From contig NC_135774.1 of assembly GCF_028453695.1 (NCBI RefSeq), positions 16,120,001 to 16,184,000 on the forward strand: 64,000 nt of DNA. The letters are read 5' to 3'. Origin of the DNA: Augochlora pura. Its lineage: Eukaryota > Arthropoda > Insecta > Hymenoptera > Halictidae. The notes beneath the pieces were generated by a model. It saw only the letters and a program-made list of their open reading frames with translations, made no database searches and had not been told where the DNA came from. Position numbers and translations under genes: made by a program. This document shows positions 36,301 to 43,680 of the stretch, piece after piece (positions within the stretch are counted from its first letter, which is position 1; each line of letters opens with the position of its first letter).

Positions 36301-38847
36301 TCACACATTTAACGTAACGGCATCGAGTGTCCACTCAACCGTATCGCAGCGGTGACACATCGACATACCGGAAAATCCATATCATTTCATAAAAAAGTAA
36401 TAAATACGAGAGAATTTACTGCTGACTGGCTTTAACGGTATCGTTAATTCAAGCAGATGAAAATTATGAGGTGAGGAAAGGAAGGTACAATTACTATACA
36501 GAGAAGTTAACAATTAAGAAAAGCTAAGGGAGAATTTCAAGCATCGCATAAGCATTTACTAAATAATAAAAAAGAACTTTAAACAAATCTTAGAGAAGCA
36601 ATAGAAAACTTATCAGTGCACTTATAGTAAACATAATTCTATCTTTCAACGTTTACAAGTTGCAAATCAATGTAAGTCTTCATAAATAGACTGCGGATCT
36701 TCGTGCAAAATAAGAATCGTTTTAGTTAATTACAAGAAACATAAATTCGTTGAAAACTTTTTGCTTCTTTAAATAATTATAACAAGTTCAAATAATTTAA
36801 CAATATTCTTAAGTTTTTCTAACGACCTTCCCACTTTATCATAAATTAAATTTTTCAATACAAAGCGAAGAATAACAGAAGTCAAAAGGACTTTTGCCTT
36901 GGATATTTCATTTCTAAGCCAAAAAAGTCATTAAAAATTAAATTATTTGAAAAAGCGAATATAACAGATTTGTAGAGCCGAAAACAAAACTTTGCCAAAA
37001 ATATCCTAATCACTTTGATAATTAATGAAGAAGGCGTTGTAAAATAAAAATTATACAAATTCACTCGTTAAGCTGATAGAATTTAGAGGAGTCGTTTCGA
37101 GCGATGTGACGACAATTGATAAGTGATTCACTGGTTGACGAAATGCAACGTGGATGGACGAAGCTCTGGAAATGTTATTTCTGCGGCATGCTCGTTCTGT
37201 AATGCCCGATGAATATGATAAGCAGATAGCGGGTCTTCATGCTAATTGGAATTTTTATCGACCAGTTTCCAAGTGAATGAAACGCAGACCAATGTCACTT
37301 GCTATTGATTCTATCACATTAAACGAGATATTGAAACATCGTTAATTAGTTTCTGTATTTGTTTTGTCCACATAGTGACGCCTCATCATACCTATGTAAT
37401 ATATATTATTAGAATACTTATTATAAACTATAATATCTATTATATAGAATATTTATTATAAATTATAACATTTAATATATCTATAGAACAATTACTATAC
37501 TTACACAATATTTAGTATATATATTTATTATAAACGTTTTATTACACTACACTATTTCGTTTTTAATAGTGTAGATTAATAAAGTAATGTCAATATTAAA
37601 TCAAAATTTAAAAACAGCGTTTTTACGTTACAACGAAATTAAGAATAGCATTCTTAACATGATTGAAATCATTGTTAATACACAAACTATTCGAATTCTT
37701 GTTTAATATTGTTTAATTCGTAATTATATTTTTTCTTTATAATATAATTATTATGATAATTATTATGATAATTATTATACTGTTATATTATATAGTATGA
37801 TACTATATTACTAATACAATTATAATTATTATTATTAATTATCATATAATCATCATTATTAATTAATTTATTACAGTATAAAATAATACTTTATTTTCTT
37901 ACAATAACGACAAACTTTAAGCTAGAAAAAAAGGCTAAAGAATATATAAATATTATAATTATTCGTACTATGGCAACAGTCAAAACAAATTTACGCGATT
38001 CATAAAGATTTAAATTAACGTTACACAAACGTTTATACAAAAACCATCAAACTTTATTTTCAACTGAAAATGTAACAATATTGCAACGAGCGAATTAGAA
38101 CTATAAAATTGCAACAAAACAGACATTCCTTTAAACCATGTAAGTGACAGGTTGTTGCATATAAAATGTGCATTCCAAACGGTATAAACAAGGGAATGTT
38201 GCAACATTCGCTGCATTACCCTAAGCTTCACCCGTTCGAGAGACGTGCAGCATTGAAATGTTTCAGTGGTCGCGTCATCTACCACGTTGCACAAGGCCAT
38301 CAGAATTTCCTTCCGCCGTAAACATCGGAAAGTATGCGCGCGTTTCCCAGGTGAATTGCAGGAGACTATCGATTCACCCTTTCGATACGAGTGCCGGATA
38401 TATCCGGCGTCCATGTGATAACCAGTATAAATAACAGAATTTTATACAAATATCTTTTAATATTAAAGCTACAAGCAAGACTTACTATTTAAAAAAACAA
38501 CGTCTTATCGAACACAGTTTTTATTTAACGTTTATGAAAATCTTCGTATAAAGGAGGACTGACCAAATGCGAAATAACGTCCCGCCGCCTCGTGCAGCTA
38601 GTGTGTCATGGCGGACAGAATGCTCGTACCGAAAGGGTTAAAGACAGATTAGAGTGGTACGGGCAATCGAATCGCGAAGTGAAACCAGCGCGAAATGATC
38701 GAAGAGGAGCCGCGGTATCATGCGACGCTGTTCGCGAAGCGATCGCTATAGTCGGTATAGTAATCGAATGCTCACCTGAGACTCCGTTAGCTGAAGATGG
38801 CACAAGAGGACGGCGACCAAGGCGGTCGCCAATTCTCTTATCAGCAT
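157..38847 (-). CDS. uif: Uninflatable-like receptor (5' part, 13 coding exons, continues past left edge)
   Basis: Spliced CDS, exons in order: 38847-38776, 25672-25639, 11860-11779, 10793-10627, 8853-8713, 8621-8392, 5354-5001, 3930-3556, 2734-2566, 2507-2145, 872-690, 606-430, 359-157. All twelve introns are GT-AG and every junction keeps frame, giving exactly 850 codons without a stop. Domains by residue: signal peptide 1-24; C-type lectin 33-159 (Cys 33/44, 61/158, 133/150); LDLa 163-197; CUB 201-310, 317-427 and 430-541; sushi 543-600, 605-661, 666-722 and 727-781; Ca-binding EGF 783-820; then the start of another module. Known for the family: Drosophila Uif is a huge single-pass apical epithelial protein needed for tracheal inflation and acting on Notch signalling. 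That assignment is inferred from domain order and resemblance. The EGF series, membrane segment and stop codon lie beyond position 1. About 93% of this span is intron. Confidence 0.87.
430..606 (-). CDS. uif: uif exon 12: sushi domain 4
   Basis: Acceptor CGTGTAG, donor GAAG/GTGGGT, phase 1 at both ends. Sushi module at residues 727-781: [12 protein letters not shown], then [12 protein letters not shown], ending HFDNVPTC. The tryptophan usual before the last cysteine is replaced by Phe. Confidence 0.91.
690..872 (-). CDS. uif: uif exon 11: sushi domain 3
   Basis: Acceptor CTTTTTCACAG, donor TCCA/GTAAGT, phase 1 at both ends. A single sushi module, residues 666-722, starts QCSPLPEAP, has RFECEPGY in the middle and ends [10 protein letters not shown]. 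One domain per phase 1-1 exon is the standard arrangement. Confidence 0.92.
1222..1345. repeat. TTCGAATAA-type degenerate microsatellite
   Basis: Imperfect tandem repeats built on GAATTATTCGAATAAA. The same repeat recurs at 3130-3470 and 35,840-36,110. Confidence 0.75.
1576..1937. mobile_element. TA-flanked MITE, family A copy 1
   Basis: Begins CAGGGTGTCCTAAAAGTC and ends with the inverted counterpart (GAGACACCCTG), with TA on both sides, as expected of a Tc1/mariner-type non-autonomous element. Interior motifs GATCATTTGAAACAAC, CTTATTGGTCAC and TTCATTAACAACGCCTCGG are shared with copies at 4598, 31459, 44545 and 54420. 362 bp, the best preserved ends of the family. Confidence 0.85.
2145..2507 (-). 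CDS. uif: uif exon 10: sushi domains 1 and 2
   Basis: Acceptor CTTCGCAG after a 58-bp intron, donor TTGG/GTAAGT. Encodes two complement-control (sushi) modules, residues 543-600 and 605-661. Each has four cysteines, the W before the last Cys ([20 protein letters not shown]) and an xxNG motif in the second (QIDNG). Phase 1 at both ends, as for shuffled sushi exons. Confidence 0.93.
2566..2734 (-). CDS. uif: uif exon 9: C-terminal half of CUB 3
   Basis: Acceptor TTTATTCACAAG, donor CAG/GTGAGA. Begins IYDGPNTNG, the typical D-x-x-x-IYDG strand of CUB domains when joined to DFVQ of exon 8, and ends SGWQAEFSA. Phase 0 in, phase 1 out. Confidence 0.92.
2735..3555 (-). other. uif intron 8 (821 bp), internally duplicated
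   Basis: A stretch of about 48 bp beside the exon-8 donor (3502-3550, core TTAGTCTCGAC...GCGACAGGATAAAA) recurs at 2785-2833. The roughly 670 bp between the two copies contains the block shared with intron 10 and a long TTCGAATAA microsatellite (3130-3470). Confidence 0.75.
3130..3470. repeat. TTCGAATAA-type microsatellite, long copy
   Basis: About 340 bp of imperfect repeats such as AAGAATCATTCGAATAAAG. The unit is close to self-complementary (GAATTATTC / CGAATAATTC). Confidence 0.8.
3556..3930 (-). CDS. uif: uif exon 8: end of CUB 2 and most of CUB 3
   Basis: Acceptor TTTCCCTCAG, donor ACAG/GTAATT, 125 codons, phase 0 at both ends. CUB 2 closes with [13 protein letters not shown] 3 starts at GCKA (Cys430), with [20 protein letters not shown]. 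The open frame extends upstream of 3930, but the acceptor sets the exon start and the extra N-terminal residues do not look like CUB. Confidence 0.92.
3931..5000 (-). other. uif intron 7 (1,070 bp)
   Basis: AT-rich in 4040-4590, where I see nothing specific. The end beside exon 7 is occupied by MITE copy 2. Confidence 0.75.
4598..4983. mobile_element. MITE family A copy 2, abutting the exon 7 donor
   Basis: The right end reads CTGGGACACCCTG followed by TA (4984-4985); the left end is decayed (CAAAATATCCCAAAAG). The interior GATTCCTGAACTCATTTGG and TCATTGGTCAGCGTTTTTCG match the family. Only 13 bases separate its TA site from the exon 7 donor GT at 5000-4999. Confidence 0.82.
5001..5354 (-). 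CDS. uif: uif exon 7: end of CUB 1 and start of CUB 2
   Basis: Acceptor TTTTTGTTCAG, donor GAG/GTACGT, 118 codons, phase 0 at both ends. Starts [20 protein letters not shown] and closes CUB 1 with KGFRASW. CUB 2 starts at TCGG (Cys317), with [18 protein letters not shown]. The donor lies only 13 bases from the TA target site of a MITE (4598-4983). The open frame runs on into that MITE but this is intron. Confidence 0.92.
5413..6486. mobile_element. Possible 1.07-kb TTAA-flanked element with internal minisatellite
   Basis: Bounded by TTAACCCTTTTAGTACC on the left and GTACTGCGAAACGAAAGGG then TTAA on the right. The terminal match is short (CCCTTT, and AGTAC reversed), so the boundaries are an inference from TTAA flanks seen throughout the window. 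No transposase frame inside. Confidence 0.45.
5965..6199. repeat. 46-47-bp minisatellite, five units
   Basis: Each unit carries a variant of GCATTAAAAGGATTAACC, then TTTCGCTTCGAGCGCCGCTT and AGAGGCG. Units differ at several places. There are no unique spacers, so this is not a CRISPR array. Confidence 0.85.
6545..6777. mobile_element. TTAA-flanked MITE, class CCCTTTGCACT
   Basis: TTAA CCCTTTGCACTATGG at the left and GACAGTGCAAGGGG TTAA at the right, inverted ends with perfect TTAA flanks, 233 bp. Same class as 18943-19094 and 61718-61948. TTAA target sites are the hallmark of piggyBac-type elements. Confidence 0.75.
8040..8293. mobile_element. TTAA-flanked MITE, class CCTCTTGMCGTAC
   Basis: TTAA CCTCTTGCCGTACTTTAACG on the left, AATGGTACGTCAAAGGA TTAA on the right. 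The body GGATGTTATTTTGTTCTTTA recurs at 41,818 and, inverted, at 39,168-39,457. Confidence 0.7.
8392..8621 (-). CDS. uif: uif exon 6: LDLa domain and start of CUB 1
   Basis: Acceptor GCCGGCAG, donor ACAG/GTACGA; separated from exon 5 by a 91-bp intron. The LDLa module (residues 163-197) has all six cysteines and the full calcium cage, [19 protein letters not shown] 1 then starts at Cys201 with the family's SPNYPxxY signature and NCKWTL. Phase 1 in, phase 0 out. Confidence 0.92.
8713..8853 (-). CDS. uif: uif exon 5: C-terminal part of C-type lectin
   Basis: Acceptor TATTCAG, donor GCAG/GTAAGT. Encodes residues 119-166, including [20 protein letters not shown] and the ending [22 protein letters not shown] stands where mannose-type lectins have EPN, and WEL replaces the WND motif, so classical Ca-dependent sugar binding is uncertain. 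Cysteines 133, 150 and 158 complete the fold. Phase 1 in, phase 1 out. There was no long ORF here because the exon is short. Confidence 0.9.
8854..10626 (-). other. uif intron 4 (1,773 bp)
   Basis: Holds two to three diverged copies of a block (8930-9060, 9160-9240, 9288-9400) sharing CGCTTTAATT, GTGACAATTATGGTA and ACATTAAAAG. 9428-9520 is similar to 14,224-14,300 (ATCAAACTAGATTAATAAAT). 10,100-10,260 is a palindromic AT tract. No coding evidence. Confidence 0.6.
10627..10793 (-). CDS. uif: uif exon 4: middle of C-type lectin
   Basis: Acceptor ATTGCAG, donor GCCG/GTTTGT (a weaker donor than the others). Encodes residues 63-119, from [20 protein letters not shown] to MLVSQYAG. It contains WLGLA, the counterpart of the WIGL core motif of C-type lectins. 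Enters in phase 2, leaves in phase 1. Confidence 0.9.
10794..11778 (-). other. uif intron 3 (985 bp)
   Basis: Mostly AT-rich. 11,462-11,510 resembles 12,630-12,680 in intron 2 (AAATTATTAACAAAATT). Nothing else recognised. Confidence 0.6.
11779..11860 (-). CDS. uif: uif exon 3: N-terminal part of C-type lectin
   Basis: Acceptor AACAG, donor AAG/GTAAGT. Encodes residues 36-63, beginning [20 protein letters not shown] and ending AAELCR, the usual first strand and helix of a C-type lectin fold, with cysteines 44 and 61. Enters in phase 1 and leaves in phase 2. The 82-bp length fits exactly between its neighbours. Confidence 0.9.
12124..12236. repeat. 64-bp tandem duplication
   Basis: 12124-12172 and 12188-12236 are near identical (AAACTTCCCTCTATAAGATC ... 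ATACGGAAAACAGTTAT). Confidence 0.85.
12651..12850. repeat. 35-bp minisatellite, about 5.5 units
   Basis: The unit starts AAAATTGTGATGAAATCTTA and continues TGAAAATTAGTAATT. Two central units are almost identical. Confidence 0.88.
13680..13950. repeat. AT-rich degenerate repeat
   Basis: Loose repetition of TTTATTATATCTAGTTTACT-like units of about 20 bp. Nothing coding. Confidence 0.5.
14870..15176. mobile_element. MITE with perfect 26-bp terminal inverted repeats
   Basis: 14870-14895 (CAGTGGGCCGCATTAATATT CGGACA) is the exact inverse of 15151-15176. TA flanks the left end; the right flank has TT instead. 307 bp, no coding capacity. The intact ends suggest a fairly recent insertion. Confidence 0.9.
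15233..15333. repeat. Hairpin-forming inverted repeat, about 32-bp arms
   Basis: Arms 15233-15264 (CGTCAGTCTACTAAAAACGT...) and 15302-15333 pair with four differences, around a loop of about 37 bases. Could be a foldback element or a small-RNA hairpin. Confidence 0.75.
18058..18401. mobile_element. TTAA-flanked MITE, class CACGTTGA
   Basis: TTAA CACGTTGAGTGTCACGTC at the left and CTTGGCACTCAACGTG TTAA at the right: 11 terminal bases exactly inverted. Internal TCAGTCATCGGTGACTGACA is a subterminal palindrome. 344 bp including both TTAA copies. Confidence 0.85.
18943..19094. mobile_element. Short TTAA-flanked MITE, class CCCTTTGCACT
   Basis: TTAA CCCTTTGCACTCCGAGGC on the left, GGCTTCAAGTGCAACGGG TTAA on the right; 152 bp. 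Confidence 0.72.
19900..20002. mobile_element. 103-bp TTAA element, internally deleted copy of the 22989 family
   Basis: Begins TTAA CACTTTATCGACCGGTCA and matches the 22989-23237 element for about 85 bp up to GGTATTTAATATT, then jumps to AAAGTG TTAA. Confidence 0.8.
20370..20555. repeat. About 20-bp minisatellite
   Basis: Roughly nine imperfect units of the form GTAAACCGTTAAATTTCAA. Confidence 0.8.
22866..22905. repeat. (CT)n microsatellite
   Basis: Runs of TCTCTC with CCCT interruptions; GAGAG on the minus strand. Confidence 0.9.
22989..23237. mobile_element. TTAA-flanked MITE, class CACTTTATSGACCGG
   Basis: TTAA CACTTTATGGACCGGTCATC on the left; ACCGGTCGATAAAGTG TTAA on the right. 249 bp with exact TTAA on both sides. 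Confidence 0.85.
23771..24660. repeat. 150-bp tandem duplication, second copy split by a mariner
   Basis: GGAATTATCTCTGTTTGGTA begins at 23780 and again at 23930. The second copy runs to 24011 and resumes at 24602 (TTTGGCTATTAGTGATTGTT against TATGGCTATCGGTGATTGTT in copy one). Confidence 0.82.
24012..24599 (+). mobile_element. Internally deleted mariner element
   Basis: TTGGGTTGGCAATTAAGTGA at the left and TTAGTTGCCAACCCAA at the right, flanked by TA. The interior keeps only the start of a mariner transposase, present twice in diverged copies with ATGs at 24198 ([18 protein letters not shown]) and 24368 ([18 protein letters not shown]). No catalytic core remains, so it cannot move by itself. 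Confidence 0.88.
25639..25672 (-). CDS. uif: uif micro-exon (34 bp)
   Basis: Minus strand, acceptor TTATAG and donor ACG/GTGAGT. The 34 bases enter in phase 0 and leave in phase 1, encoding [11 protein letters not shown] plus the first base of a Gly codon. The next exon supplies GT and continues [12 protein letters not shown], which completes the typical start of a C-type lectin (CPxGW...CY). It links the signal peptide to the lectin domain and supplies the lectin's first cysteine (residue 33). It is flanked by introns of 13,103 and 13,778 bp. Confidence 0.82.
26625..26825. repeat. Dispersed duplicate, copy 1 (partner 31018-31205)
   Basis: Shares GAACTTGGCATAAA, GTGTGAAAG and ATGAGAGAACAAGAAGAT in the same order and orientation with 31018-31205. 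Function unknown. Confidence 0.78.
28175..30135. mobile_element. 1.96-kb composite: 320-bp inverted arms around a mariner transposase relic
   Basis: 28175-28496 and 29811-30135 are inverted copies (shared AATCAACAAATCCGACGATG, ATTGTAAAACTAACAGCAC). Between them, on the minus strand, is a broken mariner transposase: about 29330-29150 reads [20 protein letters not shown] and [16 protein letters not shown], and 29110-29000 reads [16 protein letters not shown] then [13 protein letters not shown]. Stops and frameshifts lie between the pieces and no DEKW-like catalytic motif was found. Both arms contain TTAGGTTRGT...ATATATGAAAT, like a mariner end but pointing outward. Confidence 0.75.
29000..29330 (-). 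pseudogene. Mariner-family transposase remnant
   Basis: Two segments of the DNA-binding and linker part of a mariner transposase in separate frames: [15 protein letters not shown]...[14 protein letters not shown] and [11 protein letters not shown]. The intervening sequence carries stops. It lies inside the inverted repeat 28175-30135. Confidence 0.82.
31018..31205. repeat. Dispersed duplicate, copy 2 (partner 26625-26825)
   Basis: Same order of shared words as in the 26625 copy, about 4.4 kb away, direct orientation. Confidence 0.78.
31459..31743. mobile_element. MITE family A copy 3
   Basis: Interior TCTCATTGGTCAGTGTTTCT, then AACTCGTTAACGACGCTTCGG, and GATCTCAGGAATTC. Ends are decayed (right GGATATCCCG then TA). 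Confidence 0.75.
33447..34623. mobile_element. TA-flanked element with about 110-bp inverted ends, interrupted by a TTAA element
   Basis: The left end CAGGGTGTCCCAATTTTTAC and GGTTCAAACTTAGTCAGTGT, up to GCTTTATTAAGAAGTTATAAC, is matched inverted at the right end (34525-34623 plus 33940-33951). The right arm is split by the element at 33952-34524. No transposase frame. Only 33447-33951 and 34525-34623 belong to this element. Confidence 0.85.
33952..34524. mobile_element. TTAA element nested in the 33447-34623 transposon
   Basis: TTAA CACGTTGACGCCGACGTC on the left and GTCAAGCCGGCATCAACGTG TTAA on the right. The intact left arm of the host transposon shows the uninterrupted TTAA, so the TTAA was duplicated on insertion. 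Confidence 0.88.
35840..36290. repeat. TTCGAATAA-type microsatellite, third locus, with AAATATTTATYCAAG repeats
   Basis: Same GAATTATTCGAATGAAG words as at 1222 and 3130, followed at 36,170-36,260 by tandem AAATATTTATCCAAGA units. Confidence 0.7.
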
Positions 38848-38851
38848 ATTA
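38776..38851 (-). CDS. uif: uif exon with start codon and signal peptide
   Basis: On the minus strand a pyrimidine-rich acceptor (TTTCTGTTTCAG) is followed by TAAT and then ATG at 38847. Twenty-four codons follow, [20 protein letters not shown] then TESQ, a classic secretory signal with a hydrophobic core. The donor is CAG/GTGAGC, phase 0. The acceptor just before the ATG implies that at least one untranslated exon lies upstream, at coordinates above 38,851. Only four bases of this exon are untranslated. The frame joins exactly to the micro-exon 13.1 kb away. Confidence 0.85.
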
Positions 38852-39167
38852 CTGAAACAGAAAGGAAAGAAGCATTTTAATACGCTATTTTCACGTTAAA
38901 GTGCATTTTTTGGTTAAAAATATATATTTATAAAAAATATTTTTATTAGCGAAGAAGTTAGTGTGGGAAATCATTTTTACACGATTGGTATCACCGTGGT
39001 AAATGTTATCGGAATAATTATTTATAAAATTTTAATGGTTTCAATAGAGAGATACGATAGACATTAGTATGTTTAAAAATTTTAGTATTACAATATAAAT
39101 TTAAAAATTATAATATTCTCTGTAGATTAGCCATTATGGTATATCATTAGAGATGAATAAATTGTGT

Positions 39168-39457
39168 CAATCCTTTGACGTACCATTTCCTTCACAGTTA
39201 CTGTAATTAGAAATTTTTTCAATAATAAGGGAAAGTTAAAATAATAAATAAGAAGTGCAATAATTCTTTAGAAAGTACAGAAAATTAATATCTGTTGTCT
39301 GCCTAAATTTTCTTGAATACTTATTAATATTAAGAACGTTGGATTACAATTTTATTCCAATTTTATACAACGAAGTGACAATTATATTCAATAAATTATC
39401 ACTAGTAATTTTCATCACAAGTTGGACTTGTCAAACTGCGTTAAGAGGTTGCGGTTA
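39168..39457. mobile_element. TTAA-class MITE, inverted relative to 8040-8293
   Basis: Left end TCAA TCCTTTGACGTACCATTT (first base of TTAA changed), right end TTAAGAGGTTGCGG TTAA. The body matches 8040-8293 in reverse. Confidence 0.65.
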
Positions 39458-41684
39458 ACATTGACTTATCAATATTCGATTGAAATAATTATTAAAGAAA
39501 GGTCGAGTATAGAGATATTCTTGGCTTAGGATCTCGGGTAAAATTGTTTCTAAAAAAATGTATCAGAGAGAAATAGCTAAAAGCATAATAATATTATTGA
39601 TAGAATTTTAATGCAACCCAAAAGAAAGTGTCTCTCGAAGCCTAAGAAAAACTAACTGCTCAGCGAATAGAAAGTGTCGAAGAACAAACAAGAAAATAAC
39701 GTTTTTCCAGGAACATTCTTCTTTTAGAAAAACATTCGACCAAACGTACTTTCACTGAATAGAGTCTAATAACATGGTTCGAAGAATGATAAAAAATAAT
39801 ATGCCGACGCACAGATCAAATGTGAAAGTGTTTTAAGTACAAGGAGTGGCCGGTGAACTTCATCCGCAGACTACAGATCTTCATCCTAATTCTAAATCCT
39901 ATTCAACTCTCACTTCTCGAATTAGCAATTAAATTTCTCGAATTGTGTACTATTGGCACATATTTACATTAGCTGTCGAATTAATTATGCTATTTTTAGA
40001 ACGTTGAGTCAATTTTTAAGCCAGTTGAATAATTCACACTGAAGTTTTGTAGTTCAATGATTTTAATATTATACTATTCTACTACAGTATACTATATACT
40101 ATAATGTAATACTATGTACTACTATATAATACTGTATACTATATGTATATTATGTATTACTATACTATACTATACAACTATAATTTACAGTAATCTATTA
40201 AAAATTGTTTTAATAAATTTCAATTTCCATTAAATTTTATTTGGTATTTCAAAATCAATTATATTTATTGTATAAGATGTCTCAAATTTTTTAATTTAAA
40301 TTCAATCAATTATTTATTCGTTAAAAGAAAGTTAAAATAATAAAGTTATTAAAATACCACAAAAACTGTCTTAATTTTTTCGTACCGAATGCGGAAAATT
40401 TTTTTTGCATAAAGCTTATAAACAATCTGAAGAAAATACAAATGAAGATCAATATTCAGTAAAATAAATCGTTTCAAGTGTGATATCATAAATCATTGTA
40501 TTATTAATTGTATTAAAATTACAAGAAAACGAAACGGTGATTATTTATTTGAATTATTCTCTCTAACTTCAATTTCAGTGGTCTAATTCATTTAGAGTAA
40601 TTTATTTATTAATTAATTGCTTAATTACACACAGTAACTGAATCTACTTTTCACCCGACGTATTAATTACTATGCTACATGCTCAGAGATTTGGCGTGAT
40701 TAACTTCAAATCTCAAATTATTTTAAAAAGTAGAAATATTAAAACAGTCCTCTTTAATATCAAATTTTGTTATAAAATATAAAACATATTACATTTTTCT
40801 AATAAGACATAAAAATGAAATTATACTAAACATTAAATCGTAATTTAATTTAATGCAGATTTATCGGTATATTAGAATTAGAATAGAATTACTGAGTAAT
40901 TAGGAAAATAGCATAGTATTCAGGAAGGGAGCAGTATCACTGACTTTTTATGAATCACAGGCACACAGTAACTTGTCTCATTCTTTCCTTCTCTAAATAT
41001 TCAAAGAAGTCTTAATACATACGCCATGAGTCAAAAAAGAAGACTAAAATTTACCTTTAAATTCTCAAAAAATATTTAAATTGCTCAAATTATTTTCTAT
41101 AGTGAAAGCTCCGCGAGGCTGGGAATAGGGCACATTAATTGGCGCCAATACCATCCGCATGATACGTTAATCGCGAGTCGTACTCGTTATTATAGTTGCA
41201 ACGCGAGCAGCGAAACCTCGAATTAGCCTTAAGCTAACGAGCTTCGACGGACGTAGCCGAAAGGAGACGTGGTGTCGAGCGCTCGTTAATGTGTAACGGT
41301 ACGCGAGGATCCTCGTACGAAACGTGTAATTAGGTCATTCTTCTAGTCGTCGATTCGGTCACGGATTCGTCGATCCCCGATCTCCGGTTGCACCGGCGCG
41401 GTAGCATCGAACCGGGTGCGTAGTCATTCAACATTCAACGAACGTGACGATCGCTCGACCGGGGCCGGAAGACCCGTTAGCCGGCGCAATCGACAGGAAG
41501 TCTGCATCGTCTAATCTGGCCAAGCCGACGATTACGATTACGGCGCGGGAGATCCGGGCCCGGACTGGATACGGCAGATACGAACCGTAGCGACTACCTC
41601 CGACAATCGTTAACACTTTACCATCCGCGCGTCTCGTACAAATTTCTTCGCTAGGCGCTAGCAACACTAATTCAGTTTACTTCG

Positions 41685-42225
41685 CTTGTCGCCCTCCGTT
41701 CTTATGGTTATCTACTACTAACTATCGTGTTTCGTTCATTTCGATATTAATTTTTACTAGTAAAAATTTACTTTAATTACTCTTTTAAATTATTACTAGT
41801 CATAAATAATTCAGTATGGATGTTATTCTGTTCTTTAAAATTGGAATAAAATTCTAATCCCTTATTATTAATATTTAAGCATACAAGTAAATTCGGGCAC
41901 GAAATAAACATTGATGTTCTGTCCCTTTTAAGAAATTGTGCCAATTGAAAAATTCCTAATTGCAGTGACTGCGAAGAAAATGGTACGTCAAGGGGTTAAC
42001 GAATATCAATAATGGTAACTTGACGTCAAATTGACTCCGTGCCAATAATGGCGACTGCGTCAAACTTACTCCATATTAATACTTTACTTGTCGCCGGTCG
42101 TTCTTAAAGATATCTATTACTAACTATCGTGTTTCGTTCACTTACCGAATATCTGTAACGTAACTGTATCAATAATGGTAACTTGACGTCAAATTGACTC
42201 CGTGCTAATAATGGTGACTGGTTCT
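41685..42225. repeat. Direct repeat split by a TTAA element
   Basis: CTAACTATCGTGTTTCGTTC at 41718 and 42123, and TAACTTGACGTCAAATTGAC at 42015 and 42178, belong to two copies of one unit. The first is interrupted by sequence of the 8040 family ending at TTAA 41995-41998. Confidence 0.7.
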
Positions 42226-43249
42226 TAAGCCTATCGGGAGATTATAAATTGTCGAGTTTTCAATAAAATTGTCAACTTTCGATAAAAAATCATGAAATCG
42301 GAGATTCTTGTGTTCTGTATCGAAATGTTGACATGTTCTGAATGCATTAAATGGTGCGCAATTAAAGAAGCATATGGAAATTTTGTTCCACCATTTCATA
42401 GTTTTTTTTGTATATAAGAGATAGATCTGCCCAAGCTACACCCTTCATGTATTTATTATAGTCCAGTCCATTTTCAGGTTTTTCTTACTGTATAATTGGT
42501 TTTTTCATCGTGATCATCGAATTCATCAAATGAATCAATTCATCGAACCCATCGTATTCATCGAATTTTCCAATTTATTCATCTGTTGAGCGATGCTTTG
42601 CGCGTTAAATATAATGCGCGTATATAAAATTCAATTTATCCATCTCCAATAATGTATACTAATGTCTAGACTCTTAATAAATGCAAAATTCCGAGTTGCA
42701 AATTTTACATATTTGACGAATACAATTACAAGATCCTGTTAAGTAAGAACTTTGTATAAATAGTTGTAACTAGATCACGGATTTGATGCATTTATGAAAA
42801 TATGCACTTTGATAAAAAACACAGGCGCCAATTACTGTGTCCTGTTATCAGCCTTACGGAGCTGATAATAAAAATGCAAAAACATTATAACTAGTATCCT
42901 TAATACCTGCGATATATATTAACAATAATAATAGTAATAATAATAATAAAACACATTAGATAAAACACCAAAAACATTGCAACTAGTACTCTTAATATCT
43001 GTGAGATATGTTACTAATAATAACAGTAATAATTATAATAAACACTAGATAAAAAAGCAATAGAAACATTGTAAGTAATATCCTTAACATCCGTGATATC
43101 GATGCCTCCCCTACCTCTATTAAAAGTACACTTGCATTCAAATTCTATCGAAGTAACAATACATATATGGTACCGCAATCGCCCATATTACAATTGCAAA
43201 ACTATATAAAATTATAATAAAAGATCGGAGAAGCGTAGACTTTCTAGAC

Positions 43250-43680
43250 CGACTGTAGACGAAACTAAATCGAGAGCTGGCTCTATCGGCCGGGTCACAT
43301 GGTAACCCACATATCCCGAAACTATCAGTCCGGCCGCCATCTTGTCGGCCGCGGCAAGCTCAGTGAGCCTCGGCGGCGTCGCTGGCCTCCTACCATCATT
43401 TAAAATCCCGTTTGAAATGTTATCGAAATAAACAGCAGCGGAAGGACAATGACTTCTGTTCCCGGTCGAGACCGCCTATAAACAGCGCGGAGCGTACTCG
43501 GGCCGGTGGAGAAGAGGAGGCGAAGGAGATCGCCGCGGGGAACCGTTATACCAACTCTCCGTTCGATTATCGACAGTCACCTGGCGAAGGTGGCGCGTGT
43601 ATTCATTGCGCCAGCTCCAGCTCGCGTTCGGTGAATATACCTGCACTGAGAGGTACAGGCTGCCATCGATTTTCACACAT
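43250..43680. promoter_or_regulatory. CpG-rich island, possible promoter or regulatory segment
   Basis: GC-rich unique sequence in an AT-rich setting. GCCGCCATCTTG at 43333-43344 matches the YY1/Pho-type motif often seen at animal promoters, and TCAGTC at 43325 resembles an insect initiator on the plus strand. No transcript can be inferred. Confidence 0.25.

Larger units (their letters stand above)
25673..38775 (-). other. uif intron 1 (13,103 bp)
   Basis: Holds the mariner-bearing inverted repeat, the nested elements at 33447-34623, MITE copy 3 and AT-rich spacers (25,860-26,320, 30,200-30,900, 32,080-33,440, 36,300-38,000) in which I recognise nothing. CpG-rich unique stretches are 27,540-27,880 and 34,860-35,300. 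Confidence 0.7.
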
